Assembly: GCF_021130785.1 (NCBI RefSeq)
Contig: NC_060212.1
Span: forward strand, 144,773,001 to 144,837,000
Origin: Homalodisca vitripennis
Taxonomy: Eukaryota; Arthropoda; Insecta; Hemiptera; Cicadellidae
Direction: 5' to 3'
DNA: 64,000 nt
In this document: one piece after another, positions 46,858-57,000 of the stretch
Layout: each line of letters starts with the position of its first letter
Numbering within the stretch: the first letter of the stretch is position 1
Notes under the pieces: model-generated
What the model was told of the DNA's origin: nothing
The model's input: only the letters and a program-made list of their open reading frames with translations
The model's database searches: none
Program-made: the position numbers and the translations under genes

Positions 46858-49770
46858 TTAATTGGTGGTCTCCCAATCAAATGCTAAAAACTCGTCTACA
46901 TTATAAAATGCTTGTGACACTAAAAAGCGTTTCAAACGAGTCTTTAACACCTTGGGCGTTGGAGCGTTTTTTATTGAATTTGGTAATTTGTTGACGAAAT
47001 GAACACCTGCCTGTGAAGGCAAGCGTTCATAAACCACCGTTCTGTGCCTACCAGTTCGGTAGTTATCTCTACCTCTAGTCTCATACGCATGTATGTCCCG
47101 GCCATTCGTCATGGTACATTTAGACATACAAAACAGAGTTGTTTCCAAGATGTACAGACTGGGCAGCGTCAACAGTTGTAAATTTTTGAAGGCTTCCTTG
47201 CACGACTCTCTAAATTTCAACAGAGCGATAATGCGGATCGCTTGTTTTTGCAGCTTGAACACTCTCATAAATTGATTGTTTGCACAAGCTCCCCACAACA
47301 CCAACCCGTAAGTGAGATGGGGGTAAATCAAGCCAAAATACGCCATCATTAGAACCTGAATAGGGCAGTATTTGGCTAGAGACCTCAAAACATAAATGCC
47401 TGAAGCCAATTTGGAGCAAACGTGATCGATGTGATTATTCCAAGTCAACCCTCGATCTAGGTATATTCCCAGGAATTTCGAGCAGTAGACTTCTTCCAGC
47501 ATTGTGTCAGCCAACATAACAGCTGGCTCGTCATGCCTGTCTACTGATCGCAAAGCAAAATTTAGAAAATTAGATTTTGCAGAATTTGTCTTAAGATTGA
47601 GGCTGTTGAAATGTTGGACGCAGTTGTTGATCTCAACAAAACTTTGCTGTTCCAGAATCAGTTTTGATTTGCTTGTGAAACAGAGAGTCGTGTCATCAGC
47701 ATACTGCACAAGTTTTCCGTGCAGAAGTGATGAACCTACGTCATTGACATAGATCAGGAAGAGAATTGGACTGAGAATTGAGCCCTGTGGGACACCATAG
47801 CTCAGGTGAATTGGTTCAGATAATTTGTTTGCGATCTGGACAATTTGGGTTCTGTGGCTTAAAAATGACCTGAGCCACTGGAGAGGCACGCCTCGGATGC
47901 CATGAGATTCAAGTTTGTCAAGCATGGTCAACGCAGTCGAATGCTTTCGATAAGTCTAGGAACACACTCAATGTGGGATCCCGACGTTCTAGCCCCTCTA
48001 CAACCATATCGACTAGACGTACAACTGCGTCTATTGTCGACTTACCCTTCCTGAAGCCAAACTGGTCTTTAGATAGCTGGTTGTGCTTATTTAAAAATTA
48101 AAGCATTCTTACCAAGAAAAGTTTTTCGAATATTTTGCTCAAAACTGGCAAAATTGAGACAGGCCGGTAATTGTGTGGGGAGTGGGGATCATCTTTCTTA
48201 AAAATCGGGCTCACTTTCGCGGTTTTTAGGAGTGAGGGGAAAACTCCTTGTTCAAAAGAGAAATTTACTAATTGGGTTAAAGGTTTCACAATATGCTTTG
48301 AACATGTTTTTATTAGCCACATCGACATTAAATTTAAATCATTTGATTTTTTGGCAGGGAGCTGCTGAATTATTTTTTCAAGCTCTTCCTCAACGACAGG
48401 TGCCAGTGCCATGGAGGCTACTGGACACTGTCTCCGTCTTGGGATTCCTTGTGGCGGTGATGGGCAAGGGCCTTGCTCATAAGCAACAGATCCAAAGAAT
48501 CTGTTAAGCCCATTTGCAACCTCAACCGCGTCCTCCACAAATCTGTTACCATTTTTTAATTTGATTTGATTGTTGCATGATTTGTTTTTATTGTTGATGG
48601 TCCAAGCAGTTTTAGAAATATTTTTTGAAAATATAATTGATTTAGAAACATCATATGCCTTTGCCGCCTGGATCACTTTTCTGTAAATTAGTTTGTAATT
48701 TCGAAAAAATAGTTTGAATTCTTCATTGTGTGATGTTTTCTGAATTTCTGAGAAAAACTTTAGTTTTTCTCTAGAAATTAAAATTCCTTTAGTGATCCAT
48801 TTGTTGTTTACCGTTTTGGGACAAACTTGTATGGTTTTGAGAGGACAGTACATGTTAACATGAAAGTTTAGTGTATCACTAAACATTTTAAAATGCTGTT
48901 CTACCGAAAGACTTGATTCTTGGAATTTCCAATCTTCTTTGGAAAGGGAAGTGTTGAGGAGAGCGATGTTTCCTGGCCTTAAGTCTCTTATTGTTTTAGT
49001 GATTTTGGGCTCCCTCTCGATTTTTACTCCACTAATAATAGCCTCTTGGCCATAGTGGTCCGAGATAGCTGTATTGACCACGGACACTGCGACACTTGGG
49101 AGATTAGATATGATATTGTCGATTGTCGACTGTGTAGACTGTGTCACACGCGTTGGCGTTTTGACCAACAACTCAAGGTCGAATGATCTTAACAAGTCGA
49201 CAAATCGTTTGGTGGAAGGGTGATTAGTGTCCATCGCACTAATGTTAAAATCGCCCATTAGGATATAACCCTGTTCATGGTTAGTTAAATCCATCAGCAG
49301 GGCTTCAAAATTTGTGAAGAAATTTTCCTCATTGCCATTGGGAGACCTGTAGATTCCGATGACGGTAAATTTTGATTTGTTCGAATTGAATTTTATCCCA
49401 ACTGCTTCAAAGTCTTTTTCTATAATTTTGACAAGTGAGAAGGGAGAAAAAGAATATTTGTTTTTGACAAAAATGGCGACTCCTCCTCCTTTGGAAAGTT
49501 GTCGGCAATACGAATTAGCCAATGTGAAATTTGGAATTTGGCATAGGTCGATGTTCTTGTCATTAAAACCGTTCTCAGTTACAACAAGTACATCTGTTTT
49601 CGTTTCTTCACACATTAATTGAATTTCGTCAAGCTTGTTAGTGGCAGATTGGGCATTTTGGTGAAGCAGTCGGATTTGAACCTGATTGAGAAATTTGGAA
49701 TTCGTCTGTATTTGTTGGGTAGCGTCAGTCAATTTTGCTCGTCGGCCGTCTGTGGGGTCCCTAAAAAAAC
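46858..49770 (-). pseudogene. LINE A ORF2: endonuclease and reverse transcriptase, broken
   Basis: Endonuclease motifs in order: LLHQNAQSATNK, VVTENGF, GGGVAIF, IGIYRSPNG, ILMGDFNISA, STIDNIISN and AISDHYGQE. Reverse transcriptase: PVSILPVLSKIFEKL, FGFRKGKST (in the gap 47932-48097), LDLSKAFDCVDHA, YGVPQGSILSPILFLIYVND, VQYADDT (catalytic YADD), SKFLGIYLD, and the C-terminal LKRFLVSQAFYNVDEFL. A TAA at 48098-48100 interrupts ...LVRML|FLNKHNQ, and a 4-base deletion in GACCATG(CCAT)G context near 47935 shifts the frame. The endonuclease would nick the target and the RT prime from it; this copy cannot make the full enzyme. Confidence 0.88.
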
Positions 49771-49974
49771 ACAATCAGCTTTATCAGAATTCACAGGAGA
49801 TGAAGTGGCAGGTGAACAGCTGGTGACGGCCTCGGCATAGGTCTTGTTGCAAGTACGTGTCATCGCGCATGCTGGAGTTGACACCAGCGCGAGTCTCGAA
49901 GGAGCTGGTCCTGGCGTCTCAGGCAGAGGAACTGGTCTCGAGGGAGTGGACACAACAGTCATCGGCTCCACAGG
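49729..49974 (-). CDS. LINE A ORF1/ORF2 linker up to a T TTT TTA heptamer
   Basis: In the same frame as ORF1, directly after its TAG, an ATG at 49962-49960 opens a Pro/Ser/Thr-rich stretch (MTVVSTPSRPVPLPETPGPA). This reads into GTT TTT TTA GGG at 49770-49759. The endonuclease frame takes over exactly one base back at that point. Thus ORF2 probably starts at 49962 and crosses to the endonuclease through either a -1 ribosomal slip or a lost T. Confidence 0.55.
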   Translation of the reverse strand, partial: PVEPMTVVSTPSRPVPLPETPGPAPSRLALVSTPACAMTRTCNKTYAEAVTSCSPATSSPVNSDKADCVFLGTPQTADEQN

Positions 49975-51198
49975 CTACACTGCCGCTGGAGAAGGTGCCG
50001 CCGAGTTCAGTTGTTGATGGTTCTCACAGGAACCAAAGTCGGCCAGTCTCCCCGCAATCAGTCGTGCCAGAACCCTCTTGCCGCACATTCTCAGGTGCAT
50101 GCCGTGGGCTGTAAAGTTAGGACGTCGGATGCAGTTCACCTCCAGTACCCTTACATCCTTATGCCGATTGCAGAGTTCCGTTATGTAGCCATTCACCATC
50201 CTGATCGTCCTGTTTGTTGCGTTGTCAGGAACTAAGTCATGGCGGTGGGGAAGGGTAGCTACTAGCACTTTGGAGGATGAGCTAAGTTGTTGAAGGATTC
50301 CCTCCATGTATTTGTAAATTATCTCCTCCTTCCCCGCTACAAAATCATTGGTGCCCGCTATGAGGACATAGCAGTGGTTCGCAGATGGTGGGCTGTTCGA
50401 TGGCGAGACGATGTGCAGCAGGCCGGCTCCGGGTTTACAGACACCACTCACTTCGTTCCCTGGACCTGTGAGCTTACCGACAAGACCGGCGATATGTCGG
50501 GTGTGACTATCACCCAATATGGTGACTCCATGGAAGGGGATTTGTATTGGGCTTTGTTTTTCAGCTGTCACATGCTTACTATATTCATGTTTTTTCTTAT
50601 TTTTCTTTCTTCGTTTTTTGTTGTTATTTATTTTTTCCTGAGAGGACACGGATTTATTCTCCCTGAGAACAGTCTCCTCATCAGTTAGTGGCTCTGGAGG
50701 GTTTGTTATGGGAGGTGTATGGATATTCGACAAGGTCGGGCTTGGTTTGGTCAATATGGAGGGGTTTTTGTACAGTTTTAGCTGTTCTTCAAGAGCCTTG
50801 ATTGCCGATATCATATTGGATGCTTCTTCCTTGAGGATGATGCACCTTTCACAAGGTCGCTTCAACCTCGTTACTTCTTCCTCCAGCATTTTAATAGTTT
50901 CCTTAGCCGGCGTCTTGTCATCAGCTACACGTGTCATGATCTCAGTTTGGGTGGTTCGATGTTCAACGGTGGTTATAGCAGGTTCCGATGTCTTTGTTCG
51001 AGGTGGAGGAGTTGAGTGCAGAGGAAAAACTTCACTCGTGTACTGGGATAGTCGCATATCGTTTTGTATTGCATGGTCGAGTATGGATTTCATTTTTGTT
51101 TTCAGCTGCGATATCTCATTTTTCAGGGCTAAGTTTTCGTTCTTTAGAATGCTGTCTATGTCTGGCGTTGTCAGTGAGGTTGCTGTGTTAGTTAACAC
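49975..51198 (-). CDS. LINE A ORF1, C-terminal part: coiled coil and SGNH esterase
   Basis: About 407 residues continuing the frame of the FLYWCH block. Residues 14-45 and 105-150 are heptad-like coiled coils; KKRRKKNKKKHEYSKH near residue 200 is a strong basic patch. From about residue 228 an SGNH hydrolase fold is legible: GDSHTR (nucleophile Ser), GVCKPGAG (Gly), VLIAGTNDF (Asn) and FTAHGMHLR (His). The usual DxxH of the last block reads H-G-M-H, a change shared by other LINE esterases as far as I recall. CR1/L2 ORF1 esterases are thought to act in RNP assembly or membrane interaction. Stops at TAG 49975-49977. Confidence 0.82.
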   Translation of the reverse strand: MLTNTATSLTTPDIDSILKNENLALKNEISQLKTKMKSILDHAIQNDMRLSQYTSEVFPLHSTPPPRTKTSEPAITTVEHRTTQTEIMTRVADDKTPAKETIKMLEEEVTRLKRPCERCIILKEEASNMISAIKALEEQLKLYKNPSILTKPSPTLSNIHTPPITNPPEPLTDEETVLRENKSVSSQEKINNNKKRRKKNKKKHEYSKHVTAEKQSPIQIPFHGVTILGDSHTRHIAGLVGKLTGPGNEVSGVCKPGAGLLHIVSPSNSPPSANHCYVLIAGTNDFVAGKEEIIYKYMEGILQQLSSSSKVLVATLPHRHDLVPDNATNRTIRMVNGYITELCNRHKDVRVLEVNCIRRPNFTAHGMHLRMCGKRVLARLIAGRLADFGSCENHQQLNSAAPSPAAV

Positions 51199-51564
51199 TT
51201 AAGATTTAGGAGTGTTATCCTTCGGAGACAACCCTGGAAGGTCCGGCGTAACGGAAGTCGGAGTGTCGGACGCGGTAGTGCTGGCGCTCTCAGCCGCGGG
51301 TGTCCGGGCGGGCGTGTCGGCGCGCTTCTGTTGAGGTGTCAGCACCAGAGACCTCATAGTCACAGGATGTGGGCCATCATGGTTATCATTTGTGGACAAT
51401 ATTTGGGTTTTTCCCAAATTTGTTTTTACCGTTGCCTTACAATTACGTCCCAGGCATCTCCAGGTAATATCTCCGTTTTTTGAGTGATAACTTTCTCTAA
51501 ATTTATTGTTATTGTACAAAATATGTGGTTTACCATTTTTCGTTTTTTCAATAGTAAAGTTCAT
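51199..51564 (-). CDS. LINE A ORF1, N-terminal part: FLYWCH-type zinc finger
   Basis: 121 residues from ATG at 51564. Residues about 10-66 (FRESYHSKNGDITWRCLGRN, CKATVKT, DNHDGPH) have the spacing of a FLYWCH finger: aromatic, W-x-C, C-K-A, then H-x-H near the end. A Thr/Pro/Ala-rich linker follows. The TAA stop at 51199-51201 is followed in the same frame by the coiled-coil/esterase block, so the stop is probably a mutation inside one longer ORF1. FLYWCH fingers bind DNA or proteins; the role here would be nucleic-acid binding in the retrotransposon particle. Confidence 0.75.
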   Translation of the reverse strand: MNFTIEKTKNGKPHILYNNNKFRESYHSKNGDITWRCLGRNCKATVKTNLGKTQILSTNDNHDGPHPVTMRSLVLTPQQKRADTPARTPAAESASTTASDTPTSVTPDLPGLSPKDNTPKS

Positions 51565-51593
51565 GCTGATTTATGTAAAATGCTTAACTCAGT

Positions 51594-51768
51594 TGATTAA
51601 TAAATAATAACAGTAATAAATATTTAATAAATAAAACAGGAATAAATAGTTAATAAGTAAAAGCAGCAATAACAAGTTAATAAGTAAAACAACAATAAAT
51701 AGTTAATAAATAAAACAGCAATAAATAATTAATAAATAGCACAATAACACAGATAAATAAAAACCACA
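51594..51768. repeat. About 26-bp tandem repeats at the LINE A 5' end
   Basis: Units of the form AATAAATAGTTAATAAATAA-AACAGC, 26-27 bases each, about 5-6 diverged copies, ending where LINE A coding leader begins. Probably the 5' UTR of LINE A, though a separate satellite cannot be excluded. Confidence 0.6.
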
Positions 51769-51884
51769 GCCACATTGTCATAAAATAAAGTTTTGATTAA
51801 AAGTATTAAACAACTTAGTTATTGGTTCCTGTTAGAAATATTTAATTAACAAACGAAGTGACAAAAATATATCTGCAGCCAGGT

Positions 51885-51970
51885 GGATTCGATCTGAGGA
51901 CCCTTGTACTGTTAATCAGTTACGCAACTGATAGCGCTACGAACGCTGATAAGAGAGATCGTATATTTAT
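51885..51970 (-). other. tRNA-like segment (SINE or tRNA remnant)
   Basis: On the minus strand: CGTAGCGCTATCAGTTGCG resembles an A-box/D-arm, ACTGATTAACAGT could form an anticodon-like hairpin, and AGATCGAATCC is a B-box-like T-loop. The stems do not complete a cloverleaf. It lies between LINE A and LINE B. Confidence 0.35.
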
Positions 51971-52330
51971 CGTTCATGCAGTGTGTAACTCCGAAGACCA
52001 TTTAGCGTGGGATTATTGCAAGTTTCACGTTTAACCTTGAAACATCCAAGATTACAGGAAAATAAACAAACTCACGAAATTAGTTCTTCCTGCTTATCGA
52101 GTGCACTTTTAAAGGGTCAACTTACTAATTAAATTCAAATATTTATATAGAAACTAGTTAAAATTAGATAAAAACGTCGGAGCTTAGCCTGCACGTGTAA
52201 ACGGGGTAGGACCAGGCCTGCCAAACTCGCCAAATGTATTTATAACTAAGAATCTCTTTATATCACTGGTATACATAATTTTTCTTTTTTTAAATCGCAT
52301 ATAACATGTGGAAAAACTGGACAGTATAGT
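51970..52330. other. Spacer between LINE A and LINE B
   Basis: Unique AT-rich DNA with no recognised feature. Confidence 0.4.
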
Positions 52331-52729
52331 ATGTAGATATGGTCCCTCAGGGGCGGTCTTACTTTCGAGGCCGTACGGGTAGTGGCGACCCCGAGGTACC
52401 CTAGCTAATGCTCCAGATCCCTTCTCTTCTTGTTCTGGAGGCCTATGGCTGGCACACTTTTCTATGTGTCAGCCTATCTCTCTTCTTCACTCTCTTCTAT
52501 CTGAGGTAAAGTTCCTCAACTCTCCGATCTAGTTTCCCTTTCATTTCTCCCACTAGGGGCCAAGCCACGGTGGACCAGCGTAGGCCAGGGCTGAATGGCT
52601 GGTGGCAAACCAGTCTTTACTATGCGGACTCTGGACACCGGCGACCCTCCAGTTTAAAAGCAGCTTACCCAGGCATGCGGGGCTCTGTCTGGGCTGACCT
52701 TCCATTCCCTAGCTTCTCGTGGGAACAAC

Positions 52730-54004
52730 ATGAAAAGAAACAAAAACAAAAATCAAACCCAACCAACCCTTGAAACAGTTCCTGAAGCTGTTTCTAACCT
52801 ACCTCTTCCTGCTGAGGTAGCTCCTGAAGCTACCTCGCACATACCACCACCTGGCAACACAACTCAAGAGGTTGTTATGCCAACATCCCTACCTTCTCCT
52901 CAACAAAGTGCCTTAGGAACACAGGAGGTTCCATTGCACACTGAAGCTCCCATACATGGCAAGGCTTTATCTGAGGAAGGCAGTACAAGCGCTGAGGAAG
53001 CAAAATCCCTTCAAGATATAGAAGATCAGCTCCTCAACAGCCCAAGCACTCCCATGTCTACAGGTACGCTGGATGATGCCACAGAGCAACTCGGCAACCT
53101 CAGAATGAAGAGGCCCAATCTCACCACTGCTCAAAGAAGAGAAGCACTAAAGGCTAAACTTCTTGAAAAGGGTGAAGCTTTTGACCCTTCCAAGTGGAGG
53201 AGGGGGAAAAAGAAGAAGAAAAAGAATCCAGAACGGCAGGAGGTCTCAACTCCGGGCCCAACTGCGGGTACCAAGGCGGGGGTGGGGTCGGCCAAACGCC
53301 CCAGAGGCACCTTGGTCACCCCGCCCTCCGCTGAGGGACCCGCAAAGAAGGCTAGGAGGGAAACCCAAAAGCCCGAAGCCCACGATCCCGAGGCCTCTGG
53401 TAGCACACCCAAGGCTACCTACAGAGAGGTCGCAGCGATCAAAATGGCCATAGCCCTCGAAGGCTACCCGGAAGCGAAGCTTAGTGCAGAGCAAGGAGAA
53501 GCCATCGAGGACGCAATTATGGAAGAAATCCAACCCCTGGAGGATGGTTCCGTTCCATCGTTTGCGGGCACCTACCTAGAGAAAGGTGTTTTAATTGCTT
53601 CCTGCATCAACGAGCACACCAAACGTTGGCTGGAAGAAGTTATTCAAAGAATAAAACCTCTGGGAGATGACATCTCTCTGAGAGTGGGTCTGCGTAAGGA
53701 CATCTTGAGGTCCACTAGGGTGTTTTTCAGAGCTCACCCGAAGCTTCTGAAGAAGACACCTGAAAAGGTACTTGAGATGTTCAATAAGCAGAACCCCAAC
53801 CTGAATGTAAACGAGTGGAAAATCCTTCCATCCAAGCCAGACCCGAAAGGTTATGGATTCGTCTGCTTCCTGGACGAGGTCTGCTACAAGGCTGTGAAGG
53901 CTTCCAACTGTAGAGCCAACTTAGGACTCTGGCAGGTCTCAATTGTCTCCTCGACAGTCAAGGACAATGCCACGAGTTCTACAAATCAACCTCCAGCACA
54001 GTAG
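52730..54004 (+). CDS. LINE B ORF1 (RNA-binding/gag-like protein)
   Basis: 424 codons including a Pro/Glu-rich N-terminus, a basic stretch (KWRRGKKKKKKNPERQE, about residue 155-172) and a C-terminal globular part from about residue 230 (REVAAIKMAIALEGYP...). That part resembles the domain of unknown function found in arthropod LINE ORF1s (DUF4780-like; from memory). No CCHC knuckle is present. The ATG at 52730 is the first good start in frame after the 5' UTR. Expected role: coating the element RNA and forming the RNP with ORF2 protein. Intact. Confidence 0.8.
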   Translation: MKRNKNKNQTQPTLETVPEAVSNLPLPAEVAPEATSHIPPPGNTTQEVVMPTSLPSPQQSALGTQEVPLHTEAPIHGKALSEEGSTSAEEAKSLQDIEDQLLNSPSTPMSTGTLDDATEQLGNLRMKRPNLTTAQRREALKAKLLEKGEAFDPSKWRRGKKKKKKNPERQEVSTPGPTAGTKAGVGSAKRPRGTLVTPPSAEGPAKKARRETQKPEAHDPEASGSTPKATYREVAAIKMAIALEGYPEAKLSAEQGEAIEDAIMEEIQPLEDGSVPSFAGTYLEKGVLIASCINEHTKRWLEEVIQRIKPLGDDISLRVGLRKDILRSTRVFFRAHPKLLKKTPEKVLEMFNKQNPNLNVNEWKILPSKPDPKGYGFVCFLDEVCYKAVKASNCRANLGLWQVSIVSSTVKDNATSSTNQPPAQ

Positions 54005-57000
54005 GGCTGCCTCGGCAGCCTTCTGCCAGTTCTTCCTCCAGGAGGGATTTGATCTGGCATTGATTCAAGAACCATGGCTTCACCAAGGGAGAGTGGCGGG
54101 CCTAAATGAAACCAAAGGTAAGTTAATTTACTGTACCTCTCTAAGGAATGTCAGAACCTGCATCCTGTTGAAGAGAGGCTTGGATTTTCTAACCCTCAAC
54201 GAATTCTGCTCCAGAGATCTCACTGTGGGCACACTGACCTGGAAGAATGGAGGCATAGTGCAGAGCACAATTGTAGGCTCCGTATACTTGCCATATGATG
54301 CCAGGGAACTCCCTCCATCAAGAGACCTAGAGCTCCTGGTGGAAGAAGCACAAGCCAGACGTCAACAACTTCTTCTAGGTTGTGACGCCAACGCCCATCA
54401 CTCTGCTGGATGGGGCAGCACCAACACTAACCCCAGAGGTGAGGCACTTTTACAATTTCTTCTAAGTAGGGACCTATTTATATGTAATAAAGGTAACCGC
54501 CCTACGTTCGCAACACGAATTAGACAAGAAGTTATTGACATAACAATCTGCACACAAGGTGTACTTGGAATGGTTGATAAGTGGCACGTAAGCGAAGAGG
54601 CCTCATTATCGGATCACAGGTATATCCGCTTTAACTTGCAAGATGAGGCTGCAGAGGTCCTGTACCGCAATCCCAGGAGGACTGACTGGTTGGGATATAA
54701 GTCTGACCTTCAGTCACAGTTGGGATCGGTAGGCGGAAGGGTGCGATGCTTCACAGACATAGATCAGATAGCTTCTGACCTGCAGAATGCTATAATCAAT
54801 AGCTTCCACGACAACTGCCCATTGCGACGGGGGAAGAGTCGAACCAATACTAAGTGGTGGACTGCGGACCTCGCTCGCAAAAGGGCTAATGTCAGGAAGC
54901 TGTACAATCAATGCAAAAGGAGCCGTATCTGGGAGTCCTATCATAGAGCTCTAACAGAATACAGCCTAGCAATTAAAAAAGCAAAACAAAGTTCCTGGAG
55001 GCAGTTTACACAGAAGGTAAATGAGTTAAGCGCGGCAGCTAGACTGCAACGCTTACTAGCCTCAAGTCCAACCGGTCACTTGGGATCTTTAAGGTCCCAG
55101 GGAGGTCAACACACTTCCGGGTCTAGTGATAGCCTCAAACTTCTCCTTGAGACTCACTTCCCTGATTGTATCTTTGAGAATGACGACACTGGAACGTCTG
55201 GTAACCACGAGGCAGGCTCGCGGCCAAGAGCTTGTCGTGGTAGCTGGGCCATTGCCAGAAGGATTGTCACTCTCTCTAAAGCCAAATGGGCAATTTCTAA
55301 ATTTGCCCCTTTCAAATCTGCAGGAGGGGATGGAATCTTTCCGGCCCTGCTTCAACAAGGGCCGGAGAATCTCCTTACCCTTCTATGTGAACTATTCAGG
55401 GCGAGCCTAGCCTATGGGTACATACCACAAGTCTGGCGTCTCAACAGGGTGGTCTTCATCCCTAAAAAAGGGAGAGCGGACTACTCTGTCCCTAAATCTT
55501 TTCGTCCCATCAGTTTATCTTCGTTTCTACTGAAAACATTAGAAAGACTGGTGGAGAGGCACCTGAGAAAGGGAGTTCTCTCAGACACTCCCCTTCATCG
55601 CAACCAACATGCATACCAGCAAGGCAAATCCTGTGAATCAGCACTGCACCAACTAGTCAGTAGGATTGAGGATAGCCTGTCCGCCAAGGAATTGGCATTG
55701 TGCACCTTCATAGACATTGAAGGAGCTTTCGACAATGCCAAATTCACTGCAATGGTAAGTGGAGCACAGCGACGTGGCCTCGAGCCAGCTCTGTGCCGGT
55801 GGCTTAGGGCCATGCTGTGCTCCAGACGGATCAGGGCCGATCTCAATGAAGTATCGCTTGTGATCGCACCCACAAGGGGATGTCCTCAAGGAGGCATCCT
55901 GTCACCTCTACTGTGGAATCTAGTAGTAGATGGTCTACTTGAGGACCTTACTAACAACGGAATCTATGTCCAAGGATATGCAGACGACATAGTCCTTATG
56001 GTACAGGGAAAATATACAAATGTTGTTGTTGATATCATGAATACCAACCTTCAACATGTACACAACTGGTGTCAGGGAGAGGGACTGAAAGTAAATCCCT
56101 CTAAGACAGTAGTTGTACCATTCACTAGAAAAAAGAACCTAGAGTCTCTTTCTAGGCTGAAGCTCGCATCCACTCATCAGCTGGAGTGGTCAAAGACAGT
56201 CAAATATTTAGGACTGACTCTAGACCATAAGCTTTACGTGGAATGATCATCTTAATAATATCCTGCACAAAGCAAAGTGGGCGCTCATGACGTCCAGGAG
56301 ACTTGCAGGAATCTCATGGGGCGTAAAACCCCATATAGCACTATGGCTTTACAAAGCAGTTGTAAGGCCTCAAATCACTTATGGTTCATTAGTCTGGTGG
56401 ACAAAGGTGAATCAGGTAACTGCCAAAGCCAAGCTTGAAAGCTTACAAAGGCTTGGCACAATCTTTGTAACCGGAGCATTCAGGAGCAGTCCCTCAGCGA
56501 CCCTCGAGGTGGCTTTAGGACTTCTACCTCTTGATGTCCATATAAAAGCTGAAGCGCGTAAGTCAGCTTATCGGCTGATGGTTGCTGGCTTGTGGAGGAA
56601 TGGCGCGTCTAACGCGAGCCATGGCGCCATCACTGAAGCTGTAAACCCAAGCGCTATTCTCGAAATGGTCTCCGACACAATGAGAACGGAGTTCGTATTC
56701 AATAAGCCATTCTCTGTTGACTTCTACTCCAGAGATGAGTGGAAATCGCAAGATAACATCCCAACAATAAGAAAGAGCTTTGTCTGGTACACGGATGGCT
56801 CGCTTATTAAGGGTAGAACTGGATATGGAGTGTTTAGTCAATCCCCTAGAACTGCCCTTAGCGGCAGTTTGGGTCGGAACTGCTCCATATTTCAAGCCGA
56901 AATCTATGGTATCCTAGCCTGTGCCAACCTAGGCCTCACCAGAAGGTACCAGGGAATGAACATCTGTATAATGTCAGACAGTCAGGCAGCTCTTAAAGCT

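Larger units (their letters stand above)
46664..51768 (-). mobile_element. LINE A: nearly full-length CR1-like non-LTR retrotransposon
   Basis: About 5.1 kb on the minus strand. 5' end: a tandem-repeat leader (51594-51768). ORF1: FLYWCH-like zinc finger, coiled coil and SGNH esterase. ORF2: apurinic-type endonuclease and reverse transcriptase, no RNase H. 3' end: GGCAATAAAAATCTGATTTG followed by ATTTG-type pentamer repeats down to 46664. Lesions seen: an in-frame TAA in ORF1 (51199), a one-base phase change at a T7 run (49763-49769), a TAA at 48098-48100, and a 4-base loss near 47935. An SGNH esterase in ORF1 and a microsatellite tail are features of the CR1/L2 group. Confidence 0.85.

Noticed and set aside
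47093..49840. Plus-strand open frames across LINE A
   Set aside because: All lie opposite the minus-strand LINE A reading frames and lack domains.
53131..53533. Several open frames opposite and beside LINE B ORF1
   Set aside because: Shadow frames caused by the GC-rich, low-complexity Lys/Pro coding region.
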